DNA of 64,000 nt from Ignavibacteriota bacterium (GTDB taxonomy: Bacteria > Bacteroidota > Ignavibacteria > Ignavibacteriales > Melioribacteraceae). The stretch covers positions 221,018-285,017 of the forward strand of contig JABFGH010000003.1 of NCBI GenBank assembly GCA_013112585.1, written 5' to 3'. The translations under genes were made by a program, and so were the position numbers. Positions within the stretch are counted from its first letter, which is position 1; each line of letters starts with the position of its first letter. Below the pieces are notes generated by a model. That model did not search any database. It was not told where the DNA came from and saw only the letters and a list, made by a program, of their open reading frames with translations. Positions 36,621-46,370 of the stretch are shown piece by piece.

Positions 36621-38720
36621 ATGAAAAATCTATTTACTTTTATACTCTCATTATTTTTTCTAACAAGTATTTTAACTTATAGCCAGACCGTAATTGATGA
36701 AAAATTTGAAAGCGGTCAATTTCCGCCTGCAGGCTGGTCAATCGATGCCCGTGCAGCAAACTGGAGCGCTAAGCCAAGCAACAATGCCGGCGGCGCTGCA
36801 CCCGAAGCAAGATTTTCATGGAGCCCCCAATTCAATGGTGATTCAAGATTTATTTCTCAAACAATTGACTTAACCGGTGTGCAAAACCTGGCTGTTGAAT
36901 TTAAACATAGTTTAGATCATTACAGCGGTGCATACAATATCGGAATAGCAACTCGCTCCGGCGGAGGAGCTTGGACAGAAGCATGGACATTACGAAATCC
37001 GCCTGCCAGTATTCCCGGTGAAGTAATTCGTGTTAATATAACTAATGATCTCAATTCTTCTGATTTTCAAATTTGCTGGTATTTTTCCGGCAGCTCATAT
37101 AACCTTAACTACTGGTACATAGATGACATCAGAGTTTATATTCCTTATGATCATGATGTAGCTCCGATAAGCATTTCTGTCAATAATCAATATGCTTCCG
37201 GTACATCTTTCGATCCTAAAACAACAATTTTTAATCTGGGATTGAATGAAGAAACCTTCGACGTAACTTGCGAAATTTTTGAAGCTCAATCATCTGTTTA
37301 TTCCAATACTCAAACTGTAACAGCGTTAGGAGCAGGAACAGAACAGCTTGTAACTTTTGATTCATTTACACCTAATACGAGTAATGAGCTTTATGAAATA
37401 AAAATCACTTCGCAATTAACCGGCGACATGGACAATCAAAATGATTCACTGTCAAAATACTTTGATACAAATACCAATCAGCGCATTGTACTTTGGGAAG
37501 AATTTACAAGTACAACTTGCGGACCTTGTGCTACTGCTAATCCAGCAATAGATGCAATGCTTAAAAATTATGGTGAAGAAGCAATTTTAGCAATCTGGTA
37601 TCATGTATGGTGGCCCTCTCCCGGTAATGACCCATACTATTTAGCCAATACTGTTGATGCAAGAGCGAGAGCAACAGATTATTACAGAATCAGTGCGGTG
37701 CCTGATGCAGTAGTTGACGGCTATAACGGACCTTCGCCGGGTAACACGCCTGCAATGACAGCTGCAGTTGATTCAAGAATTGCTAACTACAGTGCATTTG
37801 ATTTGAGTGCCGGATTTTTAAGAATAGAAGATGATGTTTACCTAAGAATAACCTGCGATGCAGTTGGAGGAGTAATACCTGGTAATTTAAGTTTACGCGT
37901 TGTAGCTATAGAAAATGATTTACAATATAATGCACCAAACGGAGAAACCAGTTTTGATTATGTAATGCGTAAAATGTATCCCGATGCAAATGGAATTCCT
38001 GTTGCAATTCAAAAAGGAGAATCAATAACTGAAGATTTGATTTGTCCGGTTAGCCCAAGCTGGGTTGAACAAAACACTGATTTTATAATACTAATTCAGA
38101 ACGACGACACGAAAGAAGTTCTGCAGGTTTGTAAAGCAGTTTATGATCCAACACTGCCGGTTGAATTAACTTCTTTTACATGCACCGCATCATCAAAAGG
38201 TGTAAGCTTGGTTTGGAAAACCGCATCTGAATTGAACAATCAGATGTTTGAAGTTCAGCGCTCAATTGAAGGCAGTGAATTTAGAACGATCGGTTCGGTT
38301 CAAGGTGCCGGTACATCAACGGAAGAACAAGCATATTCCTATCTTGATGAAATTCAAACAGATAGTAAACAGCAATTATCTTATAGATTAAAGCAGATTG
38401 ATTTCGGCGGTAACTATTCATTTAGCGATGTTGTTGAGGTAACGTTCGATATGCCGCTTGAATATTCACTTTTACAAAATTATCCGAATCCGTTTAACCC
38501 GGCTACGTCTATAAAATATGAAATTCCCGAAGCCGGAAACGTTAAGCTGAAAGTTTACAATTCCTTAGGAAGTGAAGTAGCTTATTTAGTTAATGAACAC
38601 CAGGAAGCGGGACGATATAGTTTACAATTTGATGCTAAAAATTTCTCTAGCGGAATTTATTTTTATGTTCTCGAAGCAAATCAATTTACCAGCGTTAAGA
38701 AAATGATTCTTTTAAAATAA
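36621..38720 (+). CDS. Omp28-related protein with jellyroll adhesin domain and T9SS sorting domain
   Basis: 699 residues from the ATG at 36621; an ATG 18 bp upstream only adds residues before the signal peptide. After the signal peptide (to about 'LTYSQ') is a cleaved-adhesin/choice-of-anchor-J-like domain ('DEKFESGQFPPAGWSIDARA'). A CARDB-like segment follows, then an Omp28-like thioredoxin fold with CGPC ('EEFTSTTCGPCATANPAIDA') and 'FDYVMRKMYPDANG'. The end is a T9SS type A tail ('LLQNYPNPFNPATSIKYEIP'). It is secreted by T9SS; the CGPC motif suggests disulfide chemistry outside the cell. Confidence 0.8.
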   Translation: MKNLFTFILSLFFLTSILTYSQTVIDEKFESGQFPPAGWSIDARAANWSAKPSNNAGGAAPEARFSWSPQFNGDSRFISQTIDLTGVQNLAVEFKHSLDHYSGAYNIGIATRSGGGAWTEAWTLRNPPASIPGEVIRVNITNDLNSSDFQICWYFSGSSYNLNYWYIDDIRVYIPYDHDVAPISISVNNQYASGTSFDPKTTIFNLGLNEETFDVTCEIFEAQSSVYSNTQTVTALGAGTEQLVTFDSFTPNTSNELYEIKITSQLTGDMDNQNDSLSKYFDTNTNQRIVLWEEFTSTTCGPCATANPAIDAMLKNYGEEAILAIWYHVWWPSPGNDPYYLANTVDARARATDYYRISAVPDAVVDGYNGPSPGNTPAMTAAVDSRIANYSAFDLSAGFLRIEDDVYLRITCDAVGGVIPGNLSLRVVAIENDLQYNAPNGETSFDYVMRKMYPDANGIPVAIQKGESITEDLICPVSPSWVEQNTDFIILIQNDDTKEVLQVCKAVYDPTLPVELTSFTCTASSKGVSLVWKTASELNNQMFEVQRSIEGSEFRTIGSVQGAGTSTEEQAYSYLDEIQTDSKQQLSYRLKQIDFGGNYSFSDVVEVTFDMPLEYSLLQNYPNPFNPATSIKYEIPEAGNVKLKVYNSLGSEVAYLVNEHQEAGRYSLQFDAKNFSSGIYFYVLEANQFTSVKKMILLK

Positions 38721-38732
38721 GTTAAAATAAAT

Positions 38733-38759
38733 CGGGGTATTTATTTATTGAATACCCCG
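38733..38759 (+). other. intergenic hairpin between two T9SS genes
   Basis: A 9-bp stem CGGGGTATT/AATACCCCG with a 9-nt loop, 12 bp after the stop at 38720. There is no T-run, so it may trim or stabilise mRNA, or only weakly terminate, before the next gene at 38788. Confidence 0.55.
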
Positions 38760-38787
38760 GTAGTATCAATAAATACAAGGTATTTTT

Positions 38788-39516
38788 ATGAAAAAGTTTT
38801 TATCAATCATCACATTATTTTTATTATTCTTAATTACAAATTTGCACGCACAAAATTTTTCTGTAGTACCGCATGAAACATCACTTCAAGGGGATTTGGG
38901 GTCAACTGTTACATTCCATATTGATCTGATCAACAATTCAGGAAGTGACCTTACACTTGCGATTGTGAGAACACAAAATGAATTGCCTGCCGGATGGACT
39001 TCTTCGATTTGTCTTGATGTCTGTTATCAATCGACACAAGATAGTGTTCAGACTAGTCAAGAATTCGGCAGTTCTCCAATTGCTCCTAGCGAAACAAGAG
39101 AATTGAAAATAATAGTTGACATCGATTCAACGACGGGGATTGGCTATATAGGAATTAATATTTTTGATCCGAGAAATCCGGCAGAATCTGTGCTTGTTAA
39201 TCTTGAACCGACAACATTAGCCACATCAGTTGGTAGTGACAACCGCCCAGCAAACAGCTATTGGTTGAATCAAAACTATCCAAATCCATTTAATCCATCT
39301 ACTAATATTAGTTTTAATTTGGCTGAAGCAGGCAATGTAAGTATAACAGTGTTTGATTTACTCGGCAGAGTAGTTGCCGAACCAATGAATGAATATAGAT
39401 CAGCGGGTTTGCACAGTTTTAATTTTGATGCATCTGAATTAAGCAGCGGAACTTATTTTTACAGGGTTGAGTCACAAAATTTTGTTCAAACAAAAAAAAT
39501 GATTTTGGAGAAATAA
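38788..39516 (+). CDS. small secreted protein with T9SS sorting domain
   Basis: 242 residues. A signal peptide ends near 'NLHAQ' (residue 22), a single Ig-like/NEW3-like domain covers residues 23-145 ('TSLQGDLGSTVTFHIDLINN'), and a T9SS type A tail follows ('LNQNYPNPFNPSTNISFNLA'). The domain contains two Cys in 'SSICLDVCYQ' that could be oxidised. It ends at the base before the TlpA-like ATG, so the two are co-transcribed and perhaps functionally paired. Confidence 0.78.
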   Translation: MKKFLSIITLFLLFLITNLHAQNFSVVPHETSLQGDLGSTVTFHIDLINNSGSDLTLAIVRTQNELPAGWTSSICLDVCYQSTQDSVQTSQEFGSSPIAPSETRELKIIVDIDSTTGIGYIGINIFDPRNPAESVLVNLEPTTLATSVGSDNRPANSYWLNQNYPNPFNPSTNISFNLAEAGNVSITVFDLLGRVVAEPMNEYRSAGLHSFNFDASELSSGTYFYRVESQNFVQTKKMILEK

Positions 39517-40020
39517 ATGCGAAGAATATTTATTGTATTGATGCTGTTAGGTTTATCAAGTTTAATATCTGCACAAGATTCAGAGGTAACCGAACCTGAA
39601 GCAACAAATTTTGTATTGGAAAATATTGAAGGCGATATTGTTGAATTAAACGAGTACATAGGCGAAGGACCAATATTGATAAGCTTTTGGGCAACTTGGT
39701 GCAAACCGTGTAAAGAGGAACTGCTTCACGTTCAAGAGCTTTTAGAAAAGTATGTAGAAAAAGGATTAACTGTTTTTGCTATTTCAACCGATTCAGAAAA
39801 GAGTGTTGCAAAAGTTAAACCCTATATAAAATCACACAATTATACCTTTGAAGTCTTGCTTGATACAAACTCCGAAGTTGCACGTTCATACTATGTCCGC
39901 TCTGTTCCATTTACTTTAATTATTGATCAAGCAGGTAAAGTTGTTTATCAGCAATTGGGTTATAGAAAAGGTGATGAAATAAAAGTAGAAGAAGTAATTT
40001 CAAAATTAATTGATGGTTAA
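39517..40020 (+). CDS. TlpA/ResA-like thioredoxin-family protein
   Basis: 167 residues. A signal peptide ends near 'LISAQ' (residue 20). The thioredoxin fold carries WCKPC in 'ILISFWATWCKPCKEELLHV' and the cis-Pro region 'YYVRSVPFTLIIDQAGKVVY'. Such periplasmic or extracytoplasmic thiol:disulfide reductases serve cytochrome c maturation or protein disulfide turnover. Neighbouring genes encode Cys-bearing secreted proteins, so those are the likely clients. Confidence 0.9.
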   Translation: MRRIFIVLMLLGLSSLISAQDSEVTEPEATNFVLENIEGDIVELNEYIGEGPILISFWATWCKPCKEELLHVQELLEKYVEKGLTVFAISTDSEKSVAKVKPYIKSHNYTFEVLLDTNSEVARSYYVRSVPFTLIIDQAGKVVYQQLGYRKGDEIKVEEVISKLIDG

Positions 40021-40056
40021 ATACAGTTACATCTGAAATATAGGAATACATGAATT

Positions 40057-40154
40057 TGTCATTTCGAATCCGCCGTTACGGATGAGAAATCTCCTAACTT
40101 ATATTTGCGAGATTCTTTCCTCGTCTGATTAACATCAGACTCCTCAGAATGACA
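40057..40154. repeat. palindromic intergenic repeat (TGTCATTTCGA...AGAATGACA type)
   Basis: The ends TGTCATT and AATGACA are complementary, and inner arms GAGAAATCTC/GAGATTCTTTC and CGTCTGATTAACATCAGAC pair in part. It belongs to the same broad class as the copies at 43024 and 51313. It is non-coding. Confidence 0.75.
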
Positions 40155-40209
40155 AGACTACATTTCATGCTTTTTAATTATCTCAAATATTATACGGAAA
40201 AATTTTCTT

Positions 40210-41772
40210 ATGCAGTTAAAATATTATTCTCGTGCGATATCAGTAATTATTGTATCAATTTTATTAAGTCATAATATTTATTCTCAATCAAAATTTAAAT
40301 TGCCATCCGGATTAGGATTCGCAAATCAGCTTGAGTACTCCTACGATGTAGATAAAAAGCTGGAAATATTTGAGAACTGGCTTAACCTCGATTTCCGAAA
40401 ATCAATTTTCTCAGCAGGAATTCGTCTCGATGTATTCCAGCCGAATGATCCAAACCCCAGTATTAGTAGGGGTAAAGATAGGTATGCTGATATTTCCTTC
40501 AAATATTTAGGAGTAAAACTCGGTAACGCGCGTGAAGGATTGAATGTTACTGTTGGTAACTTTTATGAATTGTTCGGAAGGGGAATGGTTTTAAAAAGTT
40601 ATGAAGACAGAAATATTCGCATCGATAATAATTTACTTGGAGTTAAGGTTGAAGGAAGCTATGCAAAGTTTAAGCTGACTGCTTTAACCGGCATGGCGGA
40701 AAATATGTCAGCCGAAAGAAACGATATACTGCACGCTGCGGATTTAGAATACCGGGGAATTAAGGCAATGAAAATGGGCGCATCATTTGCATCCAACCAG
40801 CCGAAAGGTGATGAAGCAAGAACTCATTTAGCCGCAGTTAGAATTGAGCCGAGCATTTGGAATTTTGATTTTTACGGCGAGTACGGCATTAAGCAGAATG
40901 AAGATATTAAAGAAAATATTTTTAAGGGTGATGAAAGCCTTGCCGGTAAAGCATTATACGGCAGTATGAATTTTTATCTCACCTCATTTTCGTTTTCCGG
41001 TGAATATAAATTTTATGACAATTACAGTTTTACATCGAGCGATGGAACGATTGCATACAACACACCACCTGCTTTAAGAAGTGATTATTCATATATGCTT
41101 CTTAATCGTCATCCTTCGGCATTAAACCCTAATAATGAAAAGGGATTTCAGGTTGAGGCGAGTTATTCATTAAGTGAGAACACAAACTTTACGGCAAACT
41201 ATGCTGAAACAAAAACACTAAGCTCAAGTTCTCTGTATCAGAGAATTAGAAAAATTCAAACGAACAGCAATTCCTTTTTACCGATTCAAACTCAGTTAAA
41301 ACAGTTCTTCGGGCAGGCGCAGCATAAGTGGATGGAAAGTTTAACAACAATAGCCGCATTTGGATATAGTGAAGAACTTTCCGGAAACACAAAAAGCATT
41401 ACTCCAATTTTAGAAAACAGAATTTATCTTGATGATATAAACTCTTTCAAAATTGTTTTAGAACATCAGCTTACTAAGAACAGAACTACGTCAGAACAAT
41501 ATTATGATTCGGTTTTGCTGCTTGAGTATTTGCGTTCGCCAAAACTTTCCATTGCGCTCGTTACCGAAATGCAAACAAAAGAACCTACTGAAGGAAGAAC
41601 GGTTAGAAAAGTTTACAGCTTTGTTCAGGTTGGTTACAAATTTGGTCAGCATACTGATGTTAGTATTTTGGTGGGAAGCAGACAAGCAGGCAACATCTGC
41701 ATAGGCGGTGTTTGCCGCTACGAACCGGAATTCAGCGGTGTAGAATTGAAGATGCAGACGAGGCTTTTTTAG
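40210..41772 (+). CDS. DUF6029-like outer-membrane beta-barrel protein
   Basis: 520 residues. A signal peptide ends near 'NIYSQ' (residue 25). The remainder is dominated by alternating amphipathic strands ('LNVTVGNFYELFGRGMVLKS', 'NLLGVKVEGSYAKFKLTALT'), ending with a C-terminal aromatic strand ('VELKMQTRLF'). This resembles DUF6029 proteins of Bacteroidota, predicted outer-membrane barrels found near TlpA/Omp28/T9SS genes. The last residues include two Cys in 'NICIGGVCRYEP'. Function is unknown. Its position after the TlpA-like gene suggests that it completes a secreted redox module. Confidence 0.7.
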   Translation: MQLKYYSRAISVIIVSILLSHNIYSQSKFKLPSGLGFANQLEYSYDVDKKLEIFENWLNLDFRKSIFSAGIRLDVFQPNDPNPSISRGKDRYADISFKYLGVKLGNAREGLNVTVGNFYELFGRGMVLKSYEDRNIRIDNNLLGVKVEGSYAKFKLTALTGMAENMSAERNDILHAADLEYRGIKAMKMGASFASNQPKGDEARTHLAAVRIEPSIWNFDFYGEYGIKQNEDIKENIFKGDESLAGKALYGSMNFYLTSFSFSGEYKFYDNYSFTSSDGTIAYNTPPALRSDYSYMLLNRHPSALNPNNEKGFQVEASYSLSENTNFTANYAETKTLSSSSLYQRIRKIQTNSNSFLPIQTQLKQFFGQAQHKWMESLTTIAAFGYSEELSGNTKSITPILENRIYLDDINSFKIVLEHQLTKNRTTSEQYYDSVLLLEYLRSPKLSIALVTEMQTKEPTEGRTVRKVYSFVQVGYKFGQHTDVSILVGSRQAGNICIGGVCRYEPEFSGVELKMQTRLF

Positions 41773-41861
41773 TTTGTAGTTTAGATTAATTAAGTGTTTT
41801 ACAGAAAATTAATTTTTTAATTCAATTGTTATTCAGTGGGAATTCAGTTGTAAATTATTTC

Positions 41862-41968
41862 ATGCAGCCATGCAATCATTCAATCATGCAATTATTTTCG
41901 GTTGTTATTCTATTGTCATTTATAGTCATTTGATGAAACGTCATTTGTTGTCATTTATGCTGCTCCTA
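41862..41968. repeat. short degenerate repeats in a gene-free gap
   Basis: The 288-bp gap 41773-42060 has 'CATGCAATCATTCAATCATG'-type steps followed by five spaced copies of GTCATTT between 41915 and 41962. No coding potential or terminator is evident. Confidence 0.5.
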
Positions 41969-42060
41969 AGTTTTATTGGTTTTTCCCATGATAGTAATGG
42001 GCGCCCCGCGACTGAACCCGATTTTACACTGTAAATATTTTTAGTCTCATCTCATAAAAC

Positions 42061-42915
42061 TCATTTCTTGATCAGTCCTTTCAACACTTTTATATTCTCC
42101 AAATCCTCCAACTGTTCTTTCCCTTTTGGTGTCTCCAATATTTTGGGGATGTGAGTTAACCTTTCATCATTCATAATATTTGCAAAACCTTTTTTCCCGA
42201 TAAATCCTTTTCCTATATGTTCATGACGGTCAACCCTGCTGCCCAATTCTTTCTTGCTGTCATTCATGTGAAAGCATTTTAGTCTTACCAGTCCAATAAT
42301 ATCATCAAAATCTGTAATAACTTTTTCGTATGACTCTTCATTTCTGATATCATATCCGGCGGCAAAAATGTGTGCTGTATCTATGCAGACAGACATTCGC
42401 TCTTTCTCTTCAACCATATCAATAATATCACGAATGTGTTCAAACTTGTAACCTAATGTGGTACCTTGTCCCGCAGTTAGTTCAAGCATGCTGCTTACTT
42501 TGTAATCTTTTGTTTTTTGATGCGCAAAGTTTATTGATTCAGCGATGATCTTCAGTCCATCTGCTTCTCCTTGTCCAAGATGCGCCCCGGGATGAAAATT
42601 TAAGTAGGGTATCTCCAACTGTTCACATCTCTGAAGCTCATCAATAAATGCAGCTCTTGATTTTTTCAGCAATTCTTCTTCCTTTGCACATAGGTTAATT
42701 AAGTAGGAATCGTGCGAAACTACAAATTTAATATTAGATTTAGAGTACTCGGATTTGTAATTTTGAATTTCAATTTTATCCAGCGGCTTAGCAGCCCATC
42801 TGTTATTGTTCTTAGTAAAAATCTGAATAGCGGTGAAACCTAATTTTTCCGCTCGTTTAATCGCTTGACTAACACCACCGGCAGTTGAGGTATGCGCACC
42901 TAAAAGTTGTTTCAA
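42061..42915 (-). CDS. nfo: deoxyribonuclease IV (AP endonuclease IV)
   Basis: 284 residues, a TIM-barrel zinc enzyme. Conserved blocks are 'LGAHTSTAGGVSQAIKRA', 'NFHPGAHLGQGEADGLKII', 'LELTAGQGTTLGYKFEHI', 'VCIDTAHIFAAGYDI' and 'FHMNDSKKELGSRVDRHEHI', which supply the His/Glu/Asp ligands of the three zinc ions. It incises DNA 5' to abasic sites in base-excision repair. It is convergent with the DUF6029-like gene and divergent from anmK. Confidence 0.96.
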   Translation of the reverse strand: MKQLLGAHTSTAGGVSQAIKRAEKLGFTAIQIFTKNNNRWAAKPLDKIEIQNYKSEYSKSNIKFVVSHDSYLINLCAKEEELLKKSRAAFIDELQRCEQLEIPYLNFHPGAHLGQGEADGLKIIAESINFAHQKTKDYKVSSMLELTAGQGTTLGYKFEHIRDIIDMVEEKERMSVCIDTAHIFAAGYDIRNEESYEKVITDFDDIIGLVRLKCFHMNDSKKELGSRVDRHEHIGKGFIGKKGFANIMNDERLTHIPKILETPKGKEQLEDLENIKVLKGLIKK

Positions 42916-43023
42916 GTTTGTTCTCTTTTATTGTGTTTGACAATTTGTTTAATATAATAGCTAGTTGAAACCATTGTTGGAAAGGATAAATTATATCCTT
43001 AACAAGCATTAGAATCTAAAAAA

Positions 43024-43111
43024 TGTCATTGCGAATCCCGATGGTTTTTCGGGGTGAAGCAATCTTCGGGTTGAGATTACTTCGTCCGTCGGCTGACGGA
43101 CTCGTGATGAC
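43024..43111. repeat. palindromic intergenic repeat (TGTCATTGCGA...TGATGACA type)
   Basis: The outer arms are TGTCATTGCGA and CGTGATGACA, with inner palindromes ATCCCGATGGTTTTTCGGGGT and GTCCGTCGGCTGACGGAC. It sits in the nfo-anmK divergent gap. The same design is seen truncated at 51313. Confidence 0.8.
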
Positions 43112-43164
43112 AAAGCAAATTATGAAATCAACATGTAATTAAAAATTAAGAAGTGAGAAATTAA

Positions 43165-44352
43165 ATGCAAAGTTTATTTGAATTATCGAAAAAGAAAAAA
43201 AAGAATGTCGTCGGTTTGATGTCCGGCACATCACTCGACGGAGTTGATGTTGCCCTGATTGAAATTGAAGGAAACGGAGTTAACACAAAAGTTGACCTCG
43301 TTGGATTTTTAGAATATCCTTTCCCCGATGGATTGAAGGAAGCAATACTCAATAATTCCCGCAAAGAGAGCAGCAACGTTGAAGAAATTTGCCGGTTGAA
43401 TTTTTTAATTCCAAGAATTTATACCGAAGGAATAAACAAACTCTGTAACGAACTTAATATTATGTTCAGCGATATTGATTTGATCGGCAGTCACGGACAA
43501 ACAATACACCATTTGCCTGCCAGTATAAATTTTTACGGCGAAAAAATTTCATCAACATTACAGATTGGTGATCCCTCGGTACTTGCAAAACTAACAGACA
43601 CAATCACAGTCGGCGATTTTAGAACCGGAGATATTGCACTTGGCGGTCAAGGTGCGCCGCTTGTTCCTTATTTTGATTACATACTTTTTAAATCACCCGA
43701 TAAAAACAGGGCATTGCTTAACATCGGAGGGATATCAAATTTTACGATTCTAAATAAAAATTATGATCAAGAAAAAGTATTAGCCTTTGATACCGGTCCC
43801 GGCAATATGATAATTGATTTTTTAGTCAAAAAATATTTTGATAAAAATTTTGATGATGAGGGAGCAATTGCGGCAACGGGTAATTTTAATGAAGATGTTT
43901 TCAATGCAATGGTTGAAAAGGATAGCTTTATTAAACAGCATCCGCCTAAATCAACGGGACGGGAACTATACGGAAGCGAGTTTATTGAACCGCTGCTAGA
44001 ACAATTTGCAGACGTTGATAAAAAAGATTGGATGCACACAGCAACAAAGTTTACAGCTTATGCTGTTTATAAAAATTATAAATTGTTCATTAAAGATGAG
44101 ACAGTTATTGATGAATTAATTGTAAGCGGCGGCGGTGCAAATAATAAATTTTTATTGGCTTGTTTAAATGGCTACTTCGGCAATGATGTTGCGATTAAAA
44201 TAATTGATGAAATTGGAATTTCCGCAGATGCGAAAGAGGCAATTTGTTTTGCTGTGCTTGCAAACGAAACTATCAGCGGAAACACAACTAACATTCCGAG
44301 AACTACCGGAGCTATTCGATCAACAATATTGGGTAAAATATGTCTTCCTTAA
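43165..44352 (+). CDS. anmK: anhydro-N-acetylmuramic acid kinase
   Basis: 395 residues of the ASKHA fold. 'NVVGLMSGTSLDGVDVALIE' is the phosphate-1 signature, followed by 'DLIGSHGQTIHHLPA', 'TVGDFRTGDIALGGQGAPLV' and 'LAFDTGPGNMIIDFLV', with 'ELIVSGGGANNKFLL' near the end. It phosphorylates and opens 1,6-anhydroMurNAc, returning cell-wall turnover products to metabolism. The C-terminus overlaps the next gene by 13 bp. Confidence 0.96.
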   Translation: MQSLFELSKKKKKNVVGLMSGTSLDGVDVALIEIEGNGVNTKVDLVGFLEYPFPDGLKEAILNNSRKESSNVEEICRLNFLIPRIYTEGINKLCNELNIMFSDIDLIGSHGQTIHHLPASINFYGEKISSTLQIGDPSVLAKLTDTITVGDFRTGDIALGGQGAPLVPYFDYILFKSPDKNRALLNIGGISNFTILNKNYDQEKVLAFDTGPGNMIIDFLVKKYFDKNFDDEGAIAATGNFNEDVFNAMVEKDSFIKQHPPKSTGRELYGSEFIEPLLEQFADVDKKDWMHTATKFTAYAVYKNYKLFIKDETVIDELIVSGGGANNKFLLACLNGYFGNDVAIKIIDEIGISADAKEAICFAVLANETISGNTTNIPRTTGAIRSTILGKICLP

Positions 44353-45236
44353 AAATATTAATTACCGGCGGCAGCGGACTCGTTGGGCAATATATAAATA
44401 TTGAATTATCAAAAGATCATGAGATTCTTACTCTATACAATAACAATCCCGGCAACTGTACTGACTACAACCATAAGCAGTTTGCCATTACAGATACAAA
44501 TACATTGGAAGAGACATTTAAGGAATTTAAGCCTGATGTAGTCGTTCATCTCAGCGCTGTACCAAATGCTGCAAAGGCTGATGCAATGAGTCCGAAAGAT
44601 GTGTACGCAATTAATGTTACCGCCGCTGAAAACGTTGCCGCACTTTGTAAAAAACATTCTGCAAAATTGTTTTACACATCAACGGATATGGTTTACGGCG
44701 GCTACCGTGGTTCCATGCTTGATGAAAATGCAAAGCTTGTTCCAATTTCTCTTTATGCTGAAACTAAATTAATGGCTGAAGTGAAAATTCAAGAAGTGAT
44801 GGATAATTATGTGATTCTAAGAACTGCGCTGCAAATTGGGTTTGGCTTAAATCATTCAACAAGTCATTTTGATTGGATGTATAACAAATTAAAAAACGGT
44901 GAGCAGGTTGATCTATTTCACGATCAGTGGAGAACGCCGCTTGCCTTGCATGATTCCGCACGAATGATAAATGAAGTAATTAAAAAGGATATTAGTGGTG
45001 AGATCATTAATTTCGGGGGACTTGAAAGAGTTTCCCGTTTTGAGATCGGTGAAATGTTATGCGATAATGCCGGACTCGATAAAAACCTATTGATCAAAAA
45101 ATATATGAAAGATGTTGAAGGAATTTACAAAGTTGAAGATGTATCGATGAGTACGAAAAAACTGCAATCATTTGGAATTAAAGCAAAGCCGATCGAGGAA
45201 GCGATGAAAGAAGTAATGGGATATAAGTCGAATTAA
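44340..45236 (+). CDS. NAD(P)-dependent sugar reductase, RmlD-like extended SDR
   Basis: 298 residues. The Rossmann motif 'ILITGGSGLVGQYINIEL' is at the N-terminus, then 'VVHLSAVPNAAKADAMSPKD' and the catalytic YxxxK in 'SLYAETKLMAE'. It resembles dTDP-4-dehydrorhamnose reductase and related sugar epimerases or reductases. There are no rml neighbours, so the substrate is uncertain. It overlaps anmK by 13 bp and shares a base with the ribD start, suggesting one transcript through the rib genes. Confidence 0.78.
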   Translation: MSSLKILITGGSGLVGQYINIELSKDHEILTLYNNNPGNCTDYNHKQFAITDTNTLEETFKEFKPDVVVHLSAVPNAAKADAMSPKDVYAINVTAAENVAALCKKHSAKLFYTSTDMVYGGYRGSMLDENAKLVPISLYAETKLMAEVKIQEVMDNYVILRTALQIGFGLNHSTSHFDWMYNKLKNGEQVDLFHDQWRTPLALHDSARMINEVIKKDISGEIINFGGLERVSRFEIGEMLCDNAGLDKNLLIKKYMKDVEGIYKVEDVSMSTKKLQSFGIKAKPIEEAMKEVMGYKSN

Positions 45237-46318
45237 TGAACCAGGAAAAACTAAATCAAAAATACATCCGACGCTGTTTTACACTTGCAAAAAAAGGCTA
45301 CGGAAAAGTTAATCCTAATCCATACGTTGGCTGTGTAATTGTTAAAAATGGAAAAATAATTGCTGAAGGATGGCATCATTATTTCGGCGGACCCCACGCT
45401 GAGCCGAATGCAATAAGCAAAGCAAAGCAAAGTTTAAAAGGGGCGACACTTTACTGCAATTTAGAACCATGCTGCCACACTGACAAAAAAACTCCACCCT
45501 GCACCCCGCTTGTTATTTCATCTGGAATCACAAAAGTTGTAATCTCAACACTTGACCCAAATCCTAAAGTTGCGGGAAAAGGAGTCAAACAATTGCGGGC
45601 TGCCGGAATTGAAGTTGTGACCGGCGTTCTTGAAGAAGAGGGGAATGAGCTTAATAAGTTTTTCTTTCATTCAGTTAAAACCGGACTGCCATACGTTACT
45701 GTAAAAATTGCTCAAACTCTGGACGGAAAAATAAATTTCGAAACGAAAAATCAAACATGGATTACAGGGGCAGAATCGAAAAAGTATGTCCATAAATTAC
45801 GTTCAATATATGATGCTGTTTTAGTCGGCGCAAACACGGTTAAGGTTGATGACCCTCAATTAAATGTTCGTCTGGTAAAAGGAAGAAACCCTAAGAAAAT
45901 AATTATTGACGGCAGACTTTCAGTTCCATTGACTAGAAAATTATTTTTAAACGATGACCTTGCGGACACCTACATTTTTACAAGCAAGAATGTATCAGCA
46001 AACAAGATTAAAACTCTTGAAAAAAAGAGTGCAAAAATTTATCGGTTAGCGCTGAACAAGAATGGTCAACTGAGTTTAAAACGGATTCTAAAAATTCTCG
46101 GTAAAGAGAATATCAATTCTGTTTTGGTAGAAGGGGGCAATTCAACTTTTACTCAGTTCATCGAAAACGAATTATTTAATGAAATAATCTACCTTTCAGC
46201 ACCTAAAATTTTTGGAACGGGATTAGATGCCTACGATCTTAAAAAGAGAATTGTATTAGATCTATACTCGGCTGAAAAACTTGGTGAGGACTTAAAACTG
46301 ATTTACAAAAGGAAATAG
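45236..46318 (+). CDS. ribD: bifunctional diaminohydroxyphosphoribosylaminopyrimidine deaminase / reductase
   Basis: 360 residues. The N-terminal deaminase has the zinc motif 'GGPHAEPNAIS' and 'NLEPCCHTDKKTPPCTPLV'. The C-terminal reductase (from about 145) has 'VKIAQTLDGKINFETKNQTW' and 'SVLVEGGNSTFTQFIENELF'. It performs the second and third steps of riboflavin synthesis. It is followed 52 bp later by ribE, then ribBA and ribH. Confidence 0.95.
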   Translation: MNQEKLNQKYIRRCFTLAKKGYGKVNPNPYVGCVIVKNGKIIAEGWHHYFGGPHAEPNAISKAKQSLKGATLYCNLEPCCHTDKKTPPCTPLVISSGITKVVISTLDPNPKVAGKGVKQLRAAGIEVVTGVLEEEGNELNKFFFHSVKTGLPYVTVKIAQTLDGKINFETKNQTWITGAESKKYVHKLRSIYDAVLVGANTVKVDDPQLNVRLVKGRNPKKIIIDGRLSVPLTRKLFLNDDLADTYIFTSKNVSANKIKTLEKKSAKIYRLALNKNGQLSLKRILKILGKENINSVLVEGGNSTFTQFIENELFNEIIYLSAPKIFGTGLDAYDLKKRIVLDLYSAEKLGEDLKLIYKRK

Positions 46319-46370
46319 CATCCAATTTTTAATCATGATTTATTTCGTTTAAAGCCCTAACTTAGCATTT

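Noticed and set aside
43024..43111. Small structured RNA gene
   Set aside because: The palindromic design recurs at 40057 and 51313, so a dispersed intergenic repeat is the simpler reading.
46319..46370. FMN riboswitch before ribE
   Set aside because: The gap is only 52 bp and lacks the conserved RFN-element blocks; none was seen before ribD either.
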